Assembly (NCBI GenBank): GCA_046346845.1
Contig: JAXMHH010000005.1
Coordinates: 62,001 to 126,000 of the forward strand
DNA from: DSSB01 sp046346845
GTDB taxonomy: Bacteria > UBA10199 > DSSB01
Direction: 5' to 3'
Length of the DNA: 64,000 bases
Below the pieces are notes generated by a model, which had not been told where the DNA came from, ran no database searches, and saw only the letters and a list, made by a program, of their open reading frames with translations. Every line of letters begins with the position of its first letter. Within the stretch, counting starts at the first letter, position 1. Below, one piece after another: positions 22,923 to 30,808 of this stretch. The position numbers were made by a program, and so were the translations under genes.

Positions 22923-24704
22923 ATGGACGCCATCTTCGAAAACTTCGAAAGATCCGCGCGCAAAAACCCCGGCCGCATCGCCATCGGGTTTCTCGCGGAG
23001 GGACGTCCAAGCCACTGGACCTACGACCAGCTGCTCAGCAAGGTCAACCTCTGCGCCAGGGCCCTCCATGGCCTGGGACTCAAGCAAGGCGACCACGTCG
23101 GCCTCGTCTCGGCCAACGATCCCTCCTGGCCAATCGTCGATCTGGCGATCAACAAACTCGGCGTCGTCCTGGTCCCGATCCATACGGTATTGACCGTCGA
23201 CCAAATCGTCAAAATCCTCTCGCAGTCACGGTCCCGAATGCTGGTCGTCGGGCCCGGCATCGAGGACAAGCTCCCCGCCCTCCTCGGCAAGCTGCCAGAC
23301 AATGTCGCGGAAATCCTCTTCCTCGAGAAGGACCTCTGGAAGGGTGAGCCGCCCGCGGGTAAAAAGACCTATTTTCTGTCCGACCTGATGAAGCAGGCCG
23401 AGACCCTCCCCGAGGTCGAGACGCCCAAGGTGAAGGGCGAAGACCTCTCCACCATCATCTTCACTTCGGGCACCACCGGCGAAATGAAGGGGGTCCTGCT
23501 CACCCATCGCGGGTTGGTCGACTCGGCCTTCCACGGCAACACCCCCGTCGAGGCCTCCGGGAACGAAATCCTCCTCTCCGTCCTGCCGCTCAGCCACGCC
23601 TTCGAGCGCAACGCGGGCCTCTTGGCCCCGCTGTTTATCGGCGCGCAGGTCAATTACGGGCGAGGCCTGCAAAATCTCGTCGAGGACATCCAAGTCTTCC
23701 GTCCCAATCGGCTCAATGCCGTGCCGCGCCTGCTGGAAAAAATCCGCTCTGGGGTCATGGACAACCTGAAAAAGCGCTCTGAAGGGCTCTACCAGGTCTT
23801 CCTCAAGGTGCTCGACCAGAGCATCGCGAAAAACCGCAAGCAATTCGACAAGCAAGCCGGCGCCTGGTTCCATCTGCCCGCCGATCGCCTCGGCGAGTTG
23901 CTTTTCTACCGCAAGATCCGGCAAAAATTCGGCGGCCGGCTCCGCCGCATCATCTGCGGCGGCGCTCCCATCGACCCCGAGATCGTCGAGTTCTTCCAAG
24001 CCGTCGGCATCGACGTCTTGCAGGGCTACGGGCTGACCGAGGTTTCCCCCACCGTCAGCGTCAATCCGCACCATCGCAACAAGATCGGCTCGGTCGGGGT
24101 CCCGCTCGCCTGCGTGGAGGTGAAGCTCGGCGAAAGCGACGAGATCTTGGTGAGGGGCTCCTCCTTGATGCGGGGCTACGACAACGAACAAGCCACGCAG
24201 GAGGCCATCGACAAAGAGGGCTGGTTCCACACGGGAGACCAAGGCTTCATCGACGAGGAGGGTTACCTCTTCATCAAGGGGCGCATCAAGGAGATGCTGG
24301 TCACCTCCTACGGAAAGAACGTCATCCCGTCGGTGGTGGAACAGGCCTTGGAAAAGAGCCCTTACATCCTGCAAGCCGCGGCCTTCGGGCACGGCAAGGC
24401 TTTCCTCACCGCCCTTCTGGTCCTCAACCAAGAGGCGGTCCGAAAGGAATTTTCAGCTCCCGAATACGCCGCGCTCTCCTGGCCCGAGCTATGCCGACAT
24501 CCCAAGGTCGTGCAAAGGGTGAAAAGCGAGCTCGCACGGGTGCAGAAAGAATTGGCTTCCTACGAGCAAATCAAGAAATTCGAGATTGTTCCGGAGGAGT
24601 TCTCCCAGGAAAACGACATGCTCACCCCGACCCTCAAGCTCAAGCGGCGCAAGATCCTCGAGCGATACGAGTCGCTGGTCAACGCGCTCTACAAAGAAAA
24701 ATAG
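22923..24704 (+). CDS. AMP-dependent long-chain fatty acid--CoA ligase
   Basis: Activates fatty acids to acyl-CoA through an acyl-adenylate. The 593-aa protein has the P-loop-like STIIFTSGTTGEMKGVLLTH (A3 motif, about 178-197), LSVLPLSHAFERNAG, QGYGLTEVSPTVSVNP (A5), GWFHTGDQGFIDEEGYLFIKG (A7) and GRIKEMLVTSYGKNVIP (A8), with the C-terminal lysine region TPTLKLKRRKILERY. This is the FadD/FACL ('AMP-dependent synthetase') pattern for long chains. Start at the ATG 22923. Convergent with the histidine kinase 79 nt further on. Confidence 0.9.
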   Translation: MDAIFENFERSARKNPGRIAIGFLAEGRPSHWTYDQLLSKVNLCARALHGLGLKQGDHVGLVSANDPSWPIVDLAINKLGVVLVPIHTVLTVDQIVKILSQSRSRMLVVGPGIEDKLPALLGKLPDNVAEILFLEKDLWKGEPPAGKKTYFLSDLMKQAETLPEVETPKVKGEDLSTIIFTSGTTGEMKGVLLTHRGLVDSAFHGNTPVEASGNEILLSVLPLSHAFERNAGLLAPLFIGAQVNYGRGLQNLVEDIQVFRPNRLNAVPRLLEKIRSGVMDNLKKRSEGLYQVFLKVLDQSIAKNRKQFDKQAGAWFHLPADRLGELLFYRKIRQKFGGRLRRIICGGAPIDPEIVEFFQAVGIDVLQGYGLTEVSPTVSVNPHHRNKIGSVGVPLACVEVKLGESDEILVRGSSLMRGYDNEQATQEAIDKEGWFHTGDQGFIDEEGYLFIKGRIKEMLVTSYGKNVIPSVVEQALEKSPYILQAAAFGHGKAFLTALLVLNQEAVRKEFSAPEYAALSWPELCRHPKVVQRVKSELARVQKELASYEQIKKFEIVPEEFSQENDMLTPTLKLKRRKILERYESLVNALYKEK

Positions 24705-24783
24705 CCCTCTATTGCCGCGAAAGCGGCCTGCCATGATTTCGAAGCAGCGAGGTCGCTGATGATTTCACGTCATTTACGATCGG

Positions 24784-27171
24784 CTACTCCCGACCCCGGG
24801 AGGCCGGCAGAAACAGCCGGAAGGTCGTCCCCACCCCCAGCTCGCTCTCGACCTCCACGCGGCCGCCGTGCAGGTTCTCGACCGAGGCCTTCACGTTGGG
24901 CAGGCCAAGGCCGGTGCCTCCGGAGTGCTCCTTGGTGGTGAAGCCGAAATCGAAGATATGCGGCAGGTGCTCGGGGGCAATGCCGGTGCCGGTGTCCGTG
25001 ACCTCAACCACCGCCTCGCCGCCCCGGGAGTAGCTGCGGACCCGCAAGGTGCCGCCGTTGGGCATCGCATGGCAGGCGTTGACCATGAGGTTCAAGACCG
25101 CGTTGATCAGCAGGGCCTCCTCGCCTTGGATGATCGGGGACTCCGGGCTAAGTTCGGAGACGAGCTCGATGCCCGACCTGTTCCTCGCGCCTTCATTCAA
25201 GCGCAGCGCCTCCTGCAACATGGCGTTCACCGAGAGGACGCGGATCTCCCGGCGGCCCGCGCTGATGCGCCGCCACGCCTGGTACAAATCCATCACGTTG
25301 CCGATCGTGGCGCCCAGATCCTTCAAGTCCCCCTCGAAACGCCGGAGTCCCGATCCCGAGGACTCGGGTGCCGGGGCCCCCGAACTGCCCGTCCCGCCGA
25401 CCATGCGCTCGAGGTTCCGCTCCCGAAAGAACAGCTCTTGGATCAAATTGCCCTCGTCGTGCAGGAACTGCTGGGCCAACCTCGCGTTCGCCTCAAGCCG
25501 CGCGTTGGCCTCCTGCAAAGCGGTCACTTGGGCCTGGAGGCGCATCAGCTCGGTGACATCGCTGAGGAAGTGGGCGGTCAAATCCTGCTGTCCTTCCACT
25601 GGTTTGGTTTCCATCCGCCAGTAGGTGGTGTCGGTTTCGGCTCGGCGCCAGACATAGATCCCCTCCTCGCTGGGATGCGGCAAAAACCACTCGGTCAGAC
25701 GGATATTGGCGAGGGCCGTGAGCGTGGGATGGAAGATCTCCCGCGCCCGGGCGTTGGCGTAGCGGATATCGCCGACCCCGTCGGTCACCAATACGGGGTG
25801 GGGCGCCACCTCGAACAGGGCCCGAAACACGGCGGCATTTTGGAGGATGATGGAATCGGTCCTTCCCTCCGCGGCGGGCAGGGACAAAACCGGGGCCTTG
25901 GGGCGTTCCATCATGAAAATCCCGTCGGGCCGAGGCGTGGCCGGGGCCGCAGGCGGCCGGGCTTCGGCCAGGGCCCAGGCCAAGCCGGCACTGGGCCGCC
26001 CCAGCGGCGGGAAACCGCCTCCGGGAGCGGAAAGGGAACGGGCGCGGGCCTCCAGCGCATGGGTCCAGGCGGCGAACCCGCGGGGTTGCAATCGGTGAAA
26101 GATCCGGGCCCCCACCTGGAATTGCAACAGGGTGGCCAGGGAGTCGACCAGCAAGGTCGAACCGTCCGTCGCCGGCCGCAGCCCCAGCTCAACCTCAAGG
26201 CGGTTCGATGCGAGCAAGGAACCCAACATGGCCGCCTGGGGGAACAGCAGGCGCGAGAGCCGGGCGGAGGCGGAGAGCCGGGCAGCGCCCGCGCCGAATT
26301 CCGGAAAGCCATGGAGCCGGGCGAAGGCGGCCTCGGCAAAGGCACCCGAACCGCGCAGCAGGCCAAGGGTGATCCCGGCGCCCAGAAGCTCGCGACCCAA
26401 GGTTTGGCGGTCCCAGGCCTGAGGCTCTCCCAGGGCCTCGCGCAGGCCGCGGGCGCTCAAGGTGAAGGCCACAGTTTCGGCGCCAGTGCCCAGCAAGGCG
26501 GCAAGGGTGCGGGCGGGCCAGGCCCGGGTGAAGAATCCCGCGGGCGCGGCGGTCAAACGCGCCAGCCCGAGGAGGCGAAAGCTTTGAAAGGCGGCGGTAC
26601 CCGCGGCGAAGCCGACCAAGGTCGCGGGATGGGAGGCCTCCCGCGCGAAACGCCGCACTAGGGATTCGATGCGACCGCTCAGCGGTCCCCGCCCTTGCAA
26701 GGTTTGGAGCTCGCGCTCCAGGTCTCCGCGCAGGGCCGGAGAAATCCCGGCGCGCCACTCCGGCCTCAGCTCGAGGCCCTGGCAGGCCGCCTGCAGCAAG
26801 GTCACCGCGACCGCTTCTCCCTCTTGGTTGGCGAGGCGCCGCGCCGTAGCCAGGAGAGAACTGAAAAAGAGCTCCGTATCGGACTCCTGGGCGAGCGAGA
26901 GCAATTCCGCCAAGGTCGCCGATCCAAGCTGCTGGGACAGACGGGAACGTTGGTAGAGCGGCAGATTTTCCACCGCCTCGCGAAGCGTGCGGCCGCGCTC
27001 GGACACCGCGGTGCTCAGGGCATGCCCTTCCCGAAGGTCGGAAACCGCGTCAAAGACCGAGGCCAAAATAAGGGCGGAAGGCGAGGGATTTAGTCGCGGC
27101 GCGTCATTTTGGGGACGGAAGAGTCTTCGGGTGGCGGAGACGGGGATTCGCGATGGACTCGCTTCAAACAT
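24784..27171 (-). CDS. Sensor histidine kinase with novel N-terminal helical domain and PAS
   Basis: 795-aa kinase. Residues about 1-420 form an Ala/Leu/Gly-rich, partly membrane-like domain homologous to the protein at 17680-19101 (shared ELGLRPATDGSTLLVDSLAT). Next comes a PAS domain (about 440-545: FEVAPHPVLVTDGVGDIRYA), a coiled coil, an atypical H-box (LAQQFLHDEGNLIQELFF, about 565-585) and the ATPase domain with N-box NLMVNACHAM, G1 DTGTGIAP, F-box IFDFGFTTK and G2 GGTGLGLPNV. It should autophosphorylate and pass phosphate to a response regulator; none is adjacent, the nearest being at 56.9 kb. Start: ATG 27171; the longer frame to 27267 is less likely. Confidence 0.85.
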   Translation of the reverse strand: MFEASPSRIPVSATRRLFRPQNDAPRLNPSPSALILASVFDAVSDLREGHALSTAVSERGRTLREAVENLPLYQRSRLSQQLGSATLAELLSLAQESDTELFFSSLLATARRLANQEGEAVAVTLLQAACQGLELRPEWRAGISPALRGDLERELQTLQGRGPLSGRIESLVRRFAREASHPATLVGFAAGTAAFQSFRLLGLARLTAAPAGFFTRAWPARTLAALLGTGAETVAFTLSARGLREALGEPQAWDRQTLGRELLGAGITLGLLRGSGAFAEAAFARLHGFPEFGAGAARLSASARLSRLLFPQAAMLGSLLASNRLEVELGLRPATDGSTLLVDSLATLLQFQVGARIFHRLQPRGFAAWTHALEARARSLSAPGGGFPPLGRPSAGLAWALAEARPPAAPATPRPDGIFMMERPKAPVLSLPAAEGRTDSIILQNAAVFRALFEVAPHPVLVTDGVGDIRYANARAREIFHPTLTALANIRLTEWFLPHPSEEGIYVWRRAETDTTYWRMETKPVEGQQDLTAHFLSDVTELMRLQAQVTALQEANARLEANARLAQQFLHDEGNLIQELFFRERNLERMVGGTGSSGAPAPESSGSGLRRFEGDLKDLGATIGNVMDLYQAWRRISAGRREIRVLSVNAMLQEALRLNEGARNRSGIELVSELSPESPIIQGEEALLINAVLNLMVNACHAMPNGGTLRVRSYSRGGEAVVEVTDTGTGIAPEHLPHIFDFGFTTKEHSGGTGLGLPNVKASVENLHGGRVEVESELGVGTTFRLFLPASRGRE

Positions 27172-27306
27172 ACCCAAACCAATTTTACCCGGGGATGCGG
27201 GGAGATTATCTCCCGATTGCCTCCAAAGTTGTCTAGCATATTTGCAAAACTTGCGCTGGGATTTCACGGTTGAAGTCGGCGGAGGCAGGGCTTATGTACT
27301 TTTTTA

Positions 27307-28689
27307 ATGTTGCACGACCGCCTCCTAGCCCTGCTGCACAAATACAATATGCCTGGCCCGCGCTACACGAGCTACCCCACCGTGCCGGCCTGGCACGAGT
27401 CGGTCGGCGTCTCGGATTACCGCCGAAGCCTCCGACGCCTGCGCCCCGGAGAGCGCCTCTCCCTTTACTTCCACCTCCCCTTCTGCGAGCGCTTATGCCA
27501 CTTCTGCGGCTGCATGCGGGTGATCACGAAAGACCATAGCCGCTCCAAGCCCTATGTCGAGGTCCTGCTCGCCGAATTGGACCGGGTGGCCGCCGAATTG
27601 CCGCCCGGGGTGCGGGAGGTCAGCCAAGTCCACTTCGGGGGCGGGACGCCCAACTTCCTGCAACCGGAGGAAATGACCGCGATCGTCGAGCGCCTGCGCG
27701 GCCATTTTCAATTCCTGCCCGACGCGGAATGGGCCATCGAGATGCACCCGCGCACCAGCACCCCCGCCTTCTGCGAGGCCCTCGCCCGGCTGGGCTTCAA
27801 CCGGATTTCGCTGGGCGTCCAGGATTTCGACCCCAAGGTTCAGACCCTGATCAACCGAAACCAAAGCTACGAGGTGACCGCCGAAATGGTCGGCCTCCTG
27901 CGCCGGCTTGGCTTCACCTCCTTCAACTTCGACCTCATCTACGGCCTGCCGGGGCAGAGCTTCGCGGGCTGGGAAAAGACCCTCCAGCAGACCCTCGGCC
28001 TCAGGCCCGACCGCTTGGCGGTATACAGCTACGCCCACGTGCCCTGGAAAAGCCCCGTGCAGCGTTCCTTCCAAGACAGCGACCTCCCGCCGCCGGGGAT
28101 GAAGCTCGAGCTCTTCCAAAAGGCCTACGAGACCTTCACCCAAAACGGTTACCGCCCCATCGGCATGGACCATTTCGCCCGCGCCGACGACGAGCTCGCC
28201 CGCGCCGCCGAGCAGGGCGGGCTGCACCGCAATTTCATGGGCTATTCCACCAAGGCCGACGCGCACCAACTGGGCTTCGGGGTCAGCGCCATCTCTTACG
28301 TGGGGGGGAATTACTTCCAAAACCTCAAAGAGCTGCCGCAGTACGAGGCGGCGATCCGCGCGGGCGAATTGGCGAGCTTCCGCGGCTTCCTGCTCCAGCG
28401 CGACGACGCCGTGCGGCGCGACCTGATCACCCGCATCATGTGCAATGGCCTGGTCGCCTGGCCGGAATTCGACGCCCAATGGGGCATCCGCCACGAGGAA
28501 TACTTCGCCGCGGAACTCCCGGGCCTGCGGGGCTTCGTCGAGGACGAGCTGCTCGAGGTGGATGAACGGGCGCTGCGGGTGACCGGGCAGGGATTTCTGT
28601 TCCTGCGCAACATCGCGATGGTCTTCGACCGCTACCTCGAGGATATCCGCAGCCAGGCCACGACCCCAACTTTCTCCAAGACGGTTTGA
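27307..28689 (+). CDS. hemN: Oxygen-independent coproporphyrinogen III oxidase
   Basis: Radical-SAM enzyme that decarboxylates coproporphyrinogen III to protoporphyrinogen IX without oxygen. The 460-aa protein has the SAM/4Fe-4S motif CERLCHFCGC (Cys60, 64, 67, with HemN's extra Cys69), GPRYTSYPTVP near the N terminus, and VHFGGGTPNFL and RISLGVQDFDPKVQTLINR typical of true HemN rather than HemW. The length also fits. It starts the plus-strand haem block hemN-hemJ-hemH. No clear ribosome binding site precedes the ATG at 27307; an internal ATG at 27349 would remove conserved residues' context. Confidence 0.95.
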   Translation: MLHDRLLALLHKYNMPGPRYTSYPTVPAWHESVGVSDYRRSLRRLRPGERLSLYFHLPFCERLCHFCGCMRVITKDHSRSKPYVEVLLAELDRVAAELPPGVREVSQVHFGGGTPNFLQPEEMTAIVERLRGHFQFLPDAEWAIEMHPRTSTPAFCEALARLGFNRISLGVQDFDPKVQTLINRNQSYEVTAEMVGLLRRLGFTSFNFDLIYGLPGQSFAGWEKTLQQTLGLRPDRLAVYSYAHVPWKSPVQRSFQDSDLPPPGMKLELFQKAYETFTQNGYRPIGMDHFARADDELARAAEQGGLHRNFMGYSTKADAHQLGFGVSAISYVGGNYFQNLKELPQYEAAIRAGELASFRGFLLQRDDAVRRDLITRIMCNGLVAWPEFDAQWGIRHEEYFAAELPGLRGFVEDELLEVDERALRVTGQGFLFLRNIAMVFDRYLEDIRSQATTPTFSKTV

Positions 28690-28713
28690 GGCAAAAATGC
28701 TAGGGCCCCGGGC

Positions 28714-29145
28714 ATGGTTTACCTTTGGCTGAAGGCCTTTCACATCATCTTCATGGTCGCCTGGTTCGCCGGGCTCTTCTATATCTTCCGGCTCTTCGTC
28801 TACCACGCGAAGTTCCAGGACCAAGAAAACCTGCGGCAGGCCTATGCGGTGATGGAACGCAAGCTGCTTTACATCATCATGCACCCCGCCATGCTGCTGA
28901 CGCTCCTGTTCGGGATCTTGCTGATCGCCCTGAACCCCTCGGTGCTGCGGGCGCCCTGGTTCCATGTCAAGCTGCTGGGGGTGCTGCTCCTGATCGGCTA
29001 CCAGGCCTTCGCCGGCATCGTCGCCAAGCGCTTTGCGCGCGGGGACTTTTTCCTTTCCGAGCGGGCCTGCCGGATCATCAACGAGATCCCGACGGTCCTC
29101 TTGATCACGATCGTCATCATGGTCGTCGTGAAACCGGGGTCTTGA
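28714..29145 (+). CDS. hemJ: Protoporphyrinogen IX oxidase HemJ
   Basis: 143-aa membrane protein with four helices, belonging to the HemJ/UPF0093 family that oxidises protoporphyrinogen IX to protoporphyrin IX in bacteria lacking HemG/HemY. Diagnostic features: WLKAFHIIFMVAWFAGLFYI with the conserved His (residue 10), RLFVYHAKF, HPAMLLTLLFG, and WFHVKLLGVLLLIGYQ with the conserved Lys. It lies 24 nt after hemN and 1 nt before hemH, which strongly supports the haem role. Confidence 0.92.
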   Translation: MVYLWLKAFHIIFMVAWFAGLFYIFRLFVYHAKFQDQENLRQAYAVMERKLLYIIMHPAMLLTLLFGILLIALNPSVLRAPWFHVKLLGVLLLIGYQAFAGIVAKRFARGDFFLSERACRIINEIPTVLLITIVIMVVVKPGS

Positions 29146-29146
29146 G

Positions 29147-30160
29147 ATGGTCGGCGTCCTCCTGATCAACCTCGGCACCCCCGCCGCCCCGACCACGGCG
29201 GCGGTGCGCCGCTACTTGCGGGAATTCCTCTCCGACCCCCGCGTCATCGACATCAACCCGCTCGGGCGCTGGCTGCTGGTCAACCTGATCATCGCCCCCT
29301 TCCGCTCGCCCAAGTCCGCGGCCGCCTACCGAAAGATCTGGACCGAGCGGGGCTCTCCCCTCCTGTTTCACACCCAAGACCTGGGAAAGGCCGTGGCGGA
29401 GGGCCTGGGCGCGGGCTTCTGCGTGGAGATCGCGATGCGCTACGGCGAACCCTCCATCGAATCCGCGTTGCGCAAGCTGTTCGACCGTGGCGTGAAAGAG
29501 ATCCGCATCCTGCCCCTCTACCCGCAGTATTCCTCCTCCGCGACCGGCTCGACGCAGGAGGAGGTGTTCCGCGTCGCCAAGCGGATGTGGAACATCGTCC
29601 CCTTGCAGTTCTTGCTGCCCTTCTTCGACCACCCCGGCTTCATCGGCGCCTTCGCCGAGATCGGGGCCGAAAAACTGCGGGACTTCCGCGCCGACCACAT
29701 CCTGTTCAGCTTTCACGGGCTTCCCGAGCGGCAGATCTTGAAGGGGGACGTGGGCGGCGGGCACTGCCTGCAAAGGCCGGACTGTTGCGACAAGATCGTG
29801 CCCGCCAACGGGCTCTGCTACCGCGCGCACAGCTACGCGACGGCCCGCGCCCTGGCGACCTCGCTCGGGCTAAGGCCCGAGCAATACACCGTATGTTTCC
29901 AATCCCGGCTGGGCCGGACTCCCTGGATCAAGCCCTACACCGACTTGGTCATCCCCGAGCTGGCGAAGGCCGGAAAGAAACGCCTGGCGGTGTTTTGCCC
30001 GGCCTTCGTGGCCGATTGCCTGGAAACCCTGGAAGAGATCGGGATGCGGGCGCGCGAGCAGTTCCGCTCGCTGGGCGGGGAGGAGCTGATCCTCATCCCC
30101 TCGCTCAACGCGCATCCGACCTGGGCGCGGGCGGTCTGCGACATGGTGAAGGGGAATTGA
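29147..30160 (+). CDS. hemH: Ferrochelatase
   Basis: Inserts ferrous iron into protoporphyrin IX, the last step of protohaem synthesis. The 337-aa protein opens VGVLLINLGTPAAPTTAAVR, has RYGEPSIESAL, ILPLYPQYSSSATGSTQEEV, the catalytic-His motif HILFSFHGLPERQI, and CPAFVADCLETLEEIGM with the second conserved acidic residues. Several cysteines (GGHCLQRPDCCDKIVPANGL then C) lie after the catalytic His; whether they hold an iron-sulfur cluster is unclear. Gene start is 1 nt after the hemJ stop, so the genes are coupled. Confidence 0.95.
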   Translation: MVGVLLINLGTPAAPTTAAVRRYLREFLSDPRVIDINPLGRWLLVNLIIAPFRSPKSAAAYRKIWTERGSPLLFHTQDLGKAVAEGLGAGFCVEIAMRYGEPSIESALRKLFDRGVKEIRILPLYPQYSSSATGSTQEEVFRVAKRMWNIVPLQFLLPFFDHPGFIGAFAEIGAEKLRDFRADHILFSFHGLPERQILKGDVGGGHCLQRPDCCDKIVPANGLCYRAHSYATARALATSLGLRPEQYTVCFQSRLGRTPWIKPYTDLVIPELAKAGKKRLAVFCPAFVADCLETLEEIGMRAREQFRSLGGEELILIPSLNAHPTWARAVCDMVKGN

Positions 30161-30808
30161 ATGAAGGCCCTCGACTCCCTCGTGCTGAACATCGAGCTCA
30201 CCCTCATCAGCATCATCCAGGGCGTCGCCCTCTACTTCCTGGTCGATTCCTCGCGGGCGCCGATCCTCGAGCGGAACTACGCGGCCTGGCCCTACATCGC
30301 GACGGGCCTGGTCGTCATCTTCCTGTTCTGGTCCCGCTCCATCCTGCACAGCCTCACGGTGATCCGCTGGCCCCTCGAGTTCGGCCACAACTTCCTCTAC
30401 ATCGCCTCCACCTTGGTCGAGGCGGTCCAGTTTACCCAGGTCGCGAAGCCGGAGACTTGGTTCTCGCTGGGCGCGGCCTACTCGGTCTTGATCTGGCTGC
30501 TCTTCGTCTATGACTTGCAGATGATCCGCAAGCGGGCGCGGGAAGACCGAAGTCTCCCGGGACAAAAGCTCTATGCGGCGGTGGAGCGGGTCCAGAGGAC
30601 CAACATCTATTTCCTGATGCCGGCGACCCTGGCCTTCAACCTCGGGGCGGCGGCCCTGATCCACGGCTTTCCCGGCTTTTTCTTGGAACGGGGCGGGCAT
30701 TGGCTCCTGGCCGGCGCGCAATTCGCGGCCGCCCTCGCCTACCTGATCCACGGAGTGAGGTTTTTCTCGAAGCTCCATCCCCTGTTAGGGGAATCCACTC
30801 CATCATGA
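30161..30808 (+). CDS. Membrane protein of unknown function in the haem operon
   Basis: 215-aa integral membrane protein with about six helices (e.g. LTLISIIQGVALYFLV, YIATGLVVIFLFWSRSI, LGAAYSVLIWLLFVYDL, LAGAQFAAALAYLIHGV). It begins immediately after the hemH stop, so it is the last gene of hemN-hemJ-hemH-orf. No domain recognised. Conserved-looking His residues (ILHSL, EFGHNF, HGF) might bind haem or metal, but this is speculation. Its stop overlaps the convergent hemDE stop by 6 nt. Confidence 0.7.
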   Translation: MKALDSLVLNIELTLISIIQGVALYFLVDSSRAPILERNYAAWPYIATGLVVIFLFWSRSILHSLTVIRWPLEFGHNFLYIASTLVEAVQFTQVAKPETWFSLGAAYSVLIWLLFVYDLQMIRKRAREDRSLPGQKLYAAVERVQRTNIYFLMPATLAFNLGAAALIHGFPGFFLERGGHWLLAGAQFAAALAYLIHGVRFFSKLHPLLGESTPS

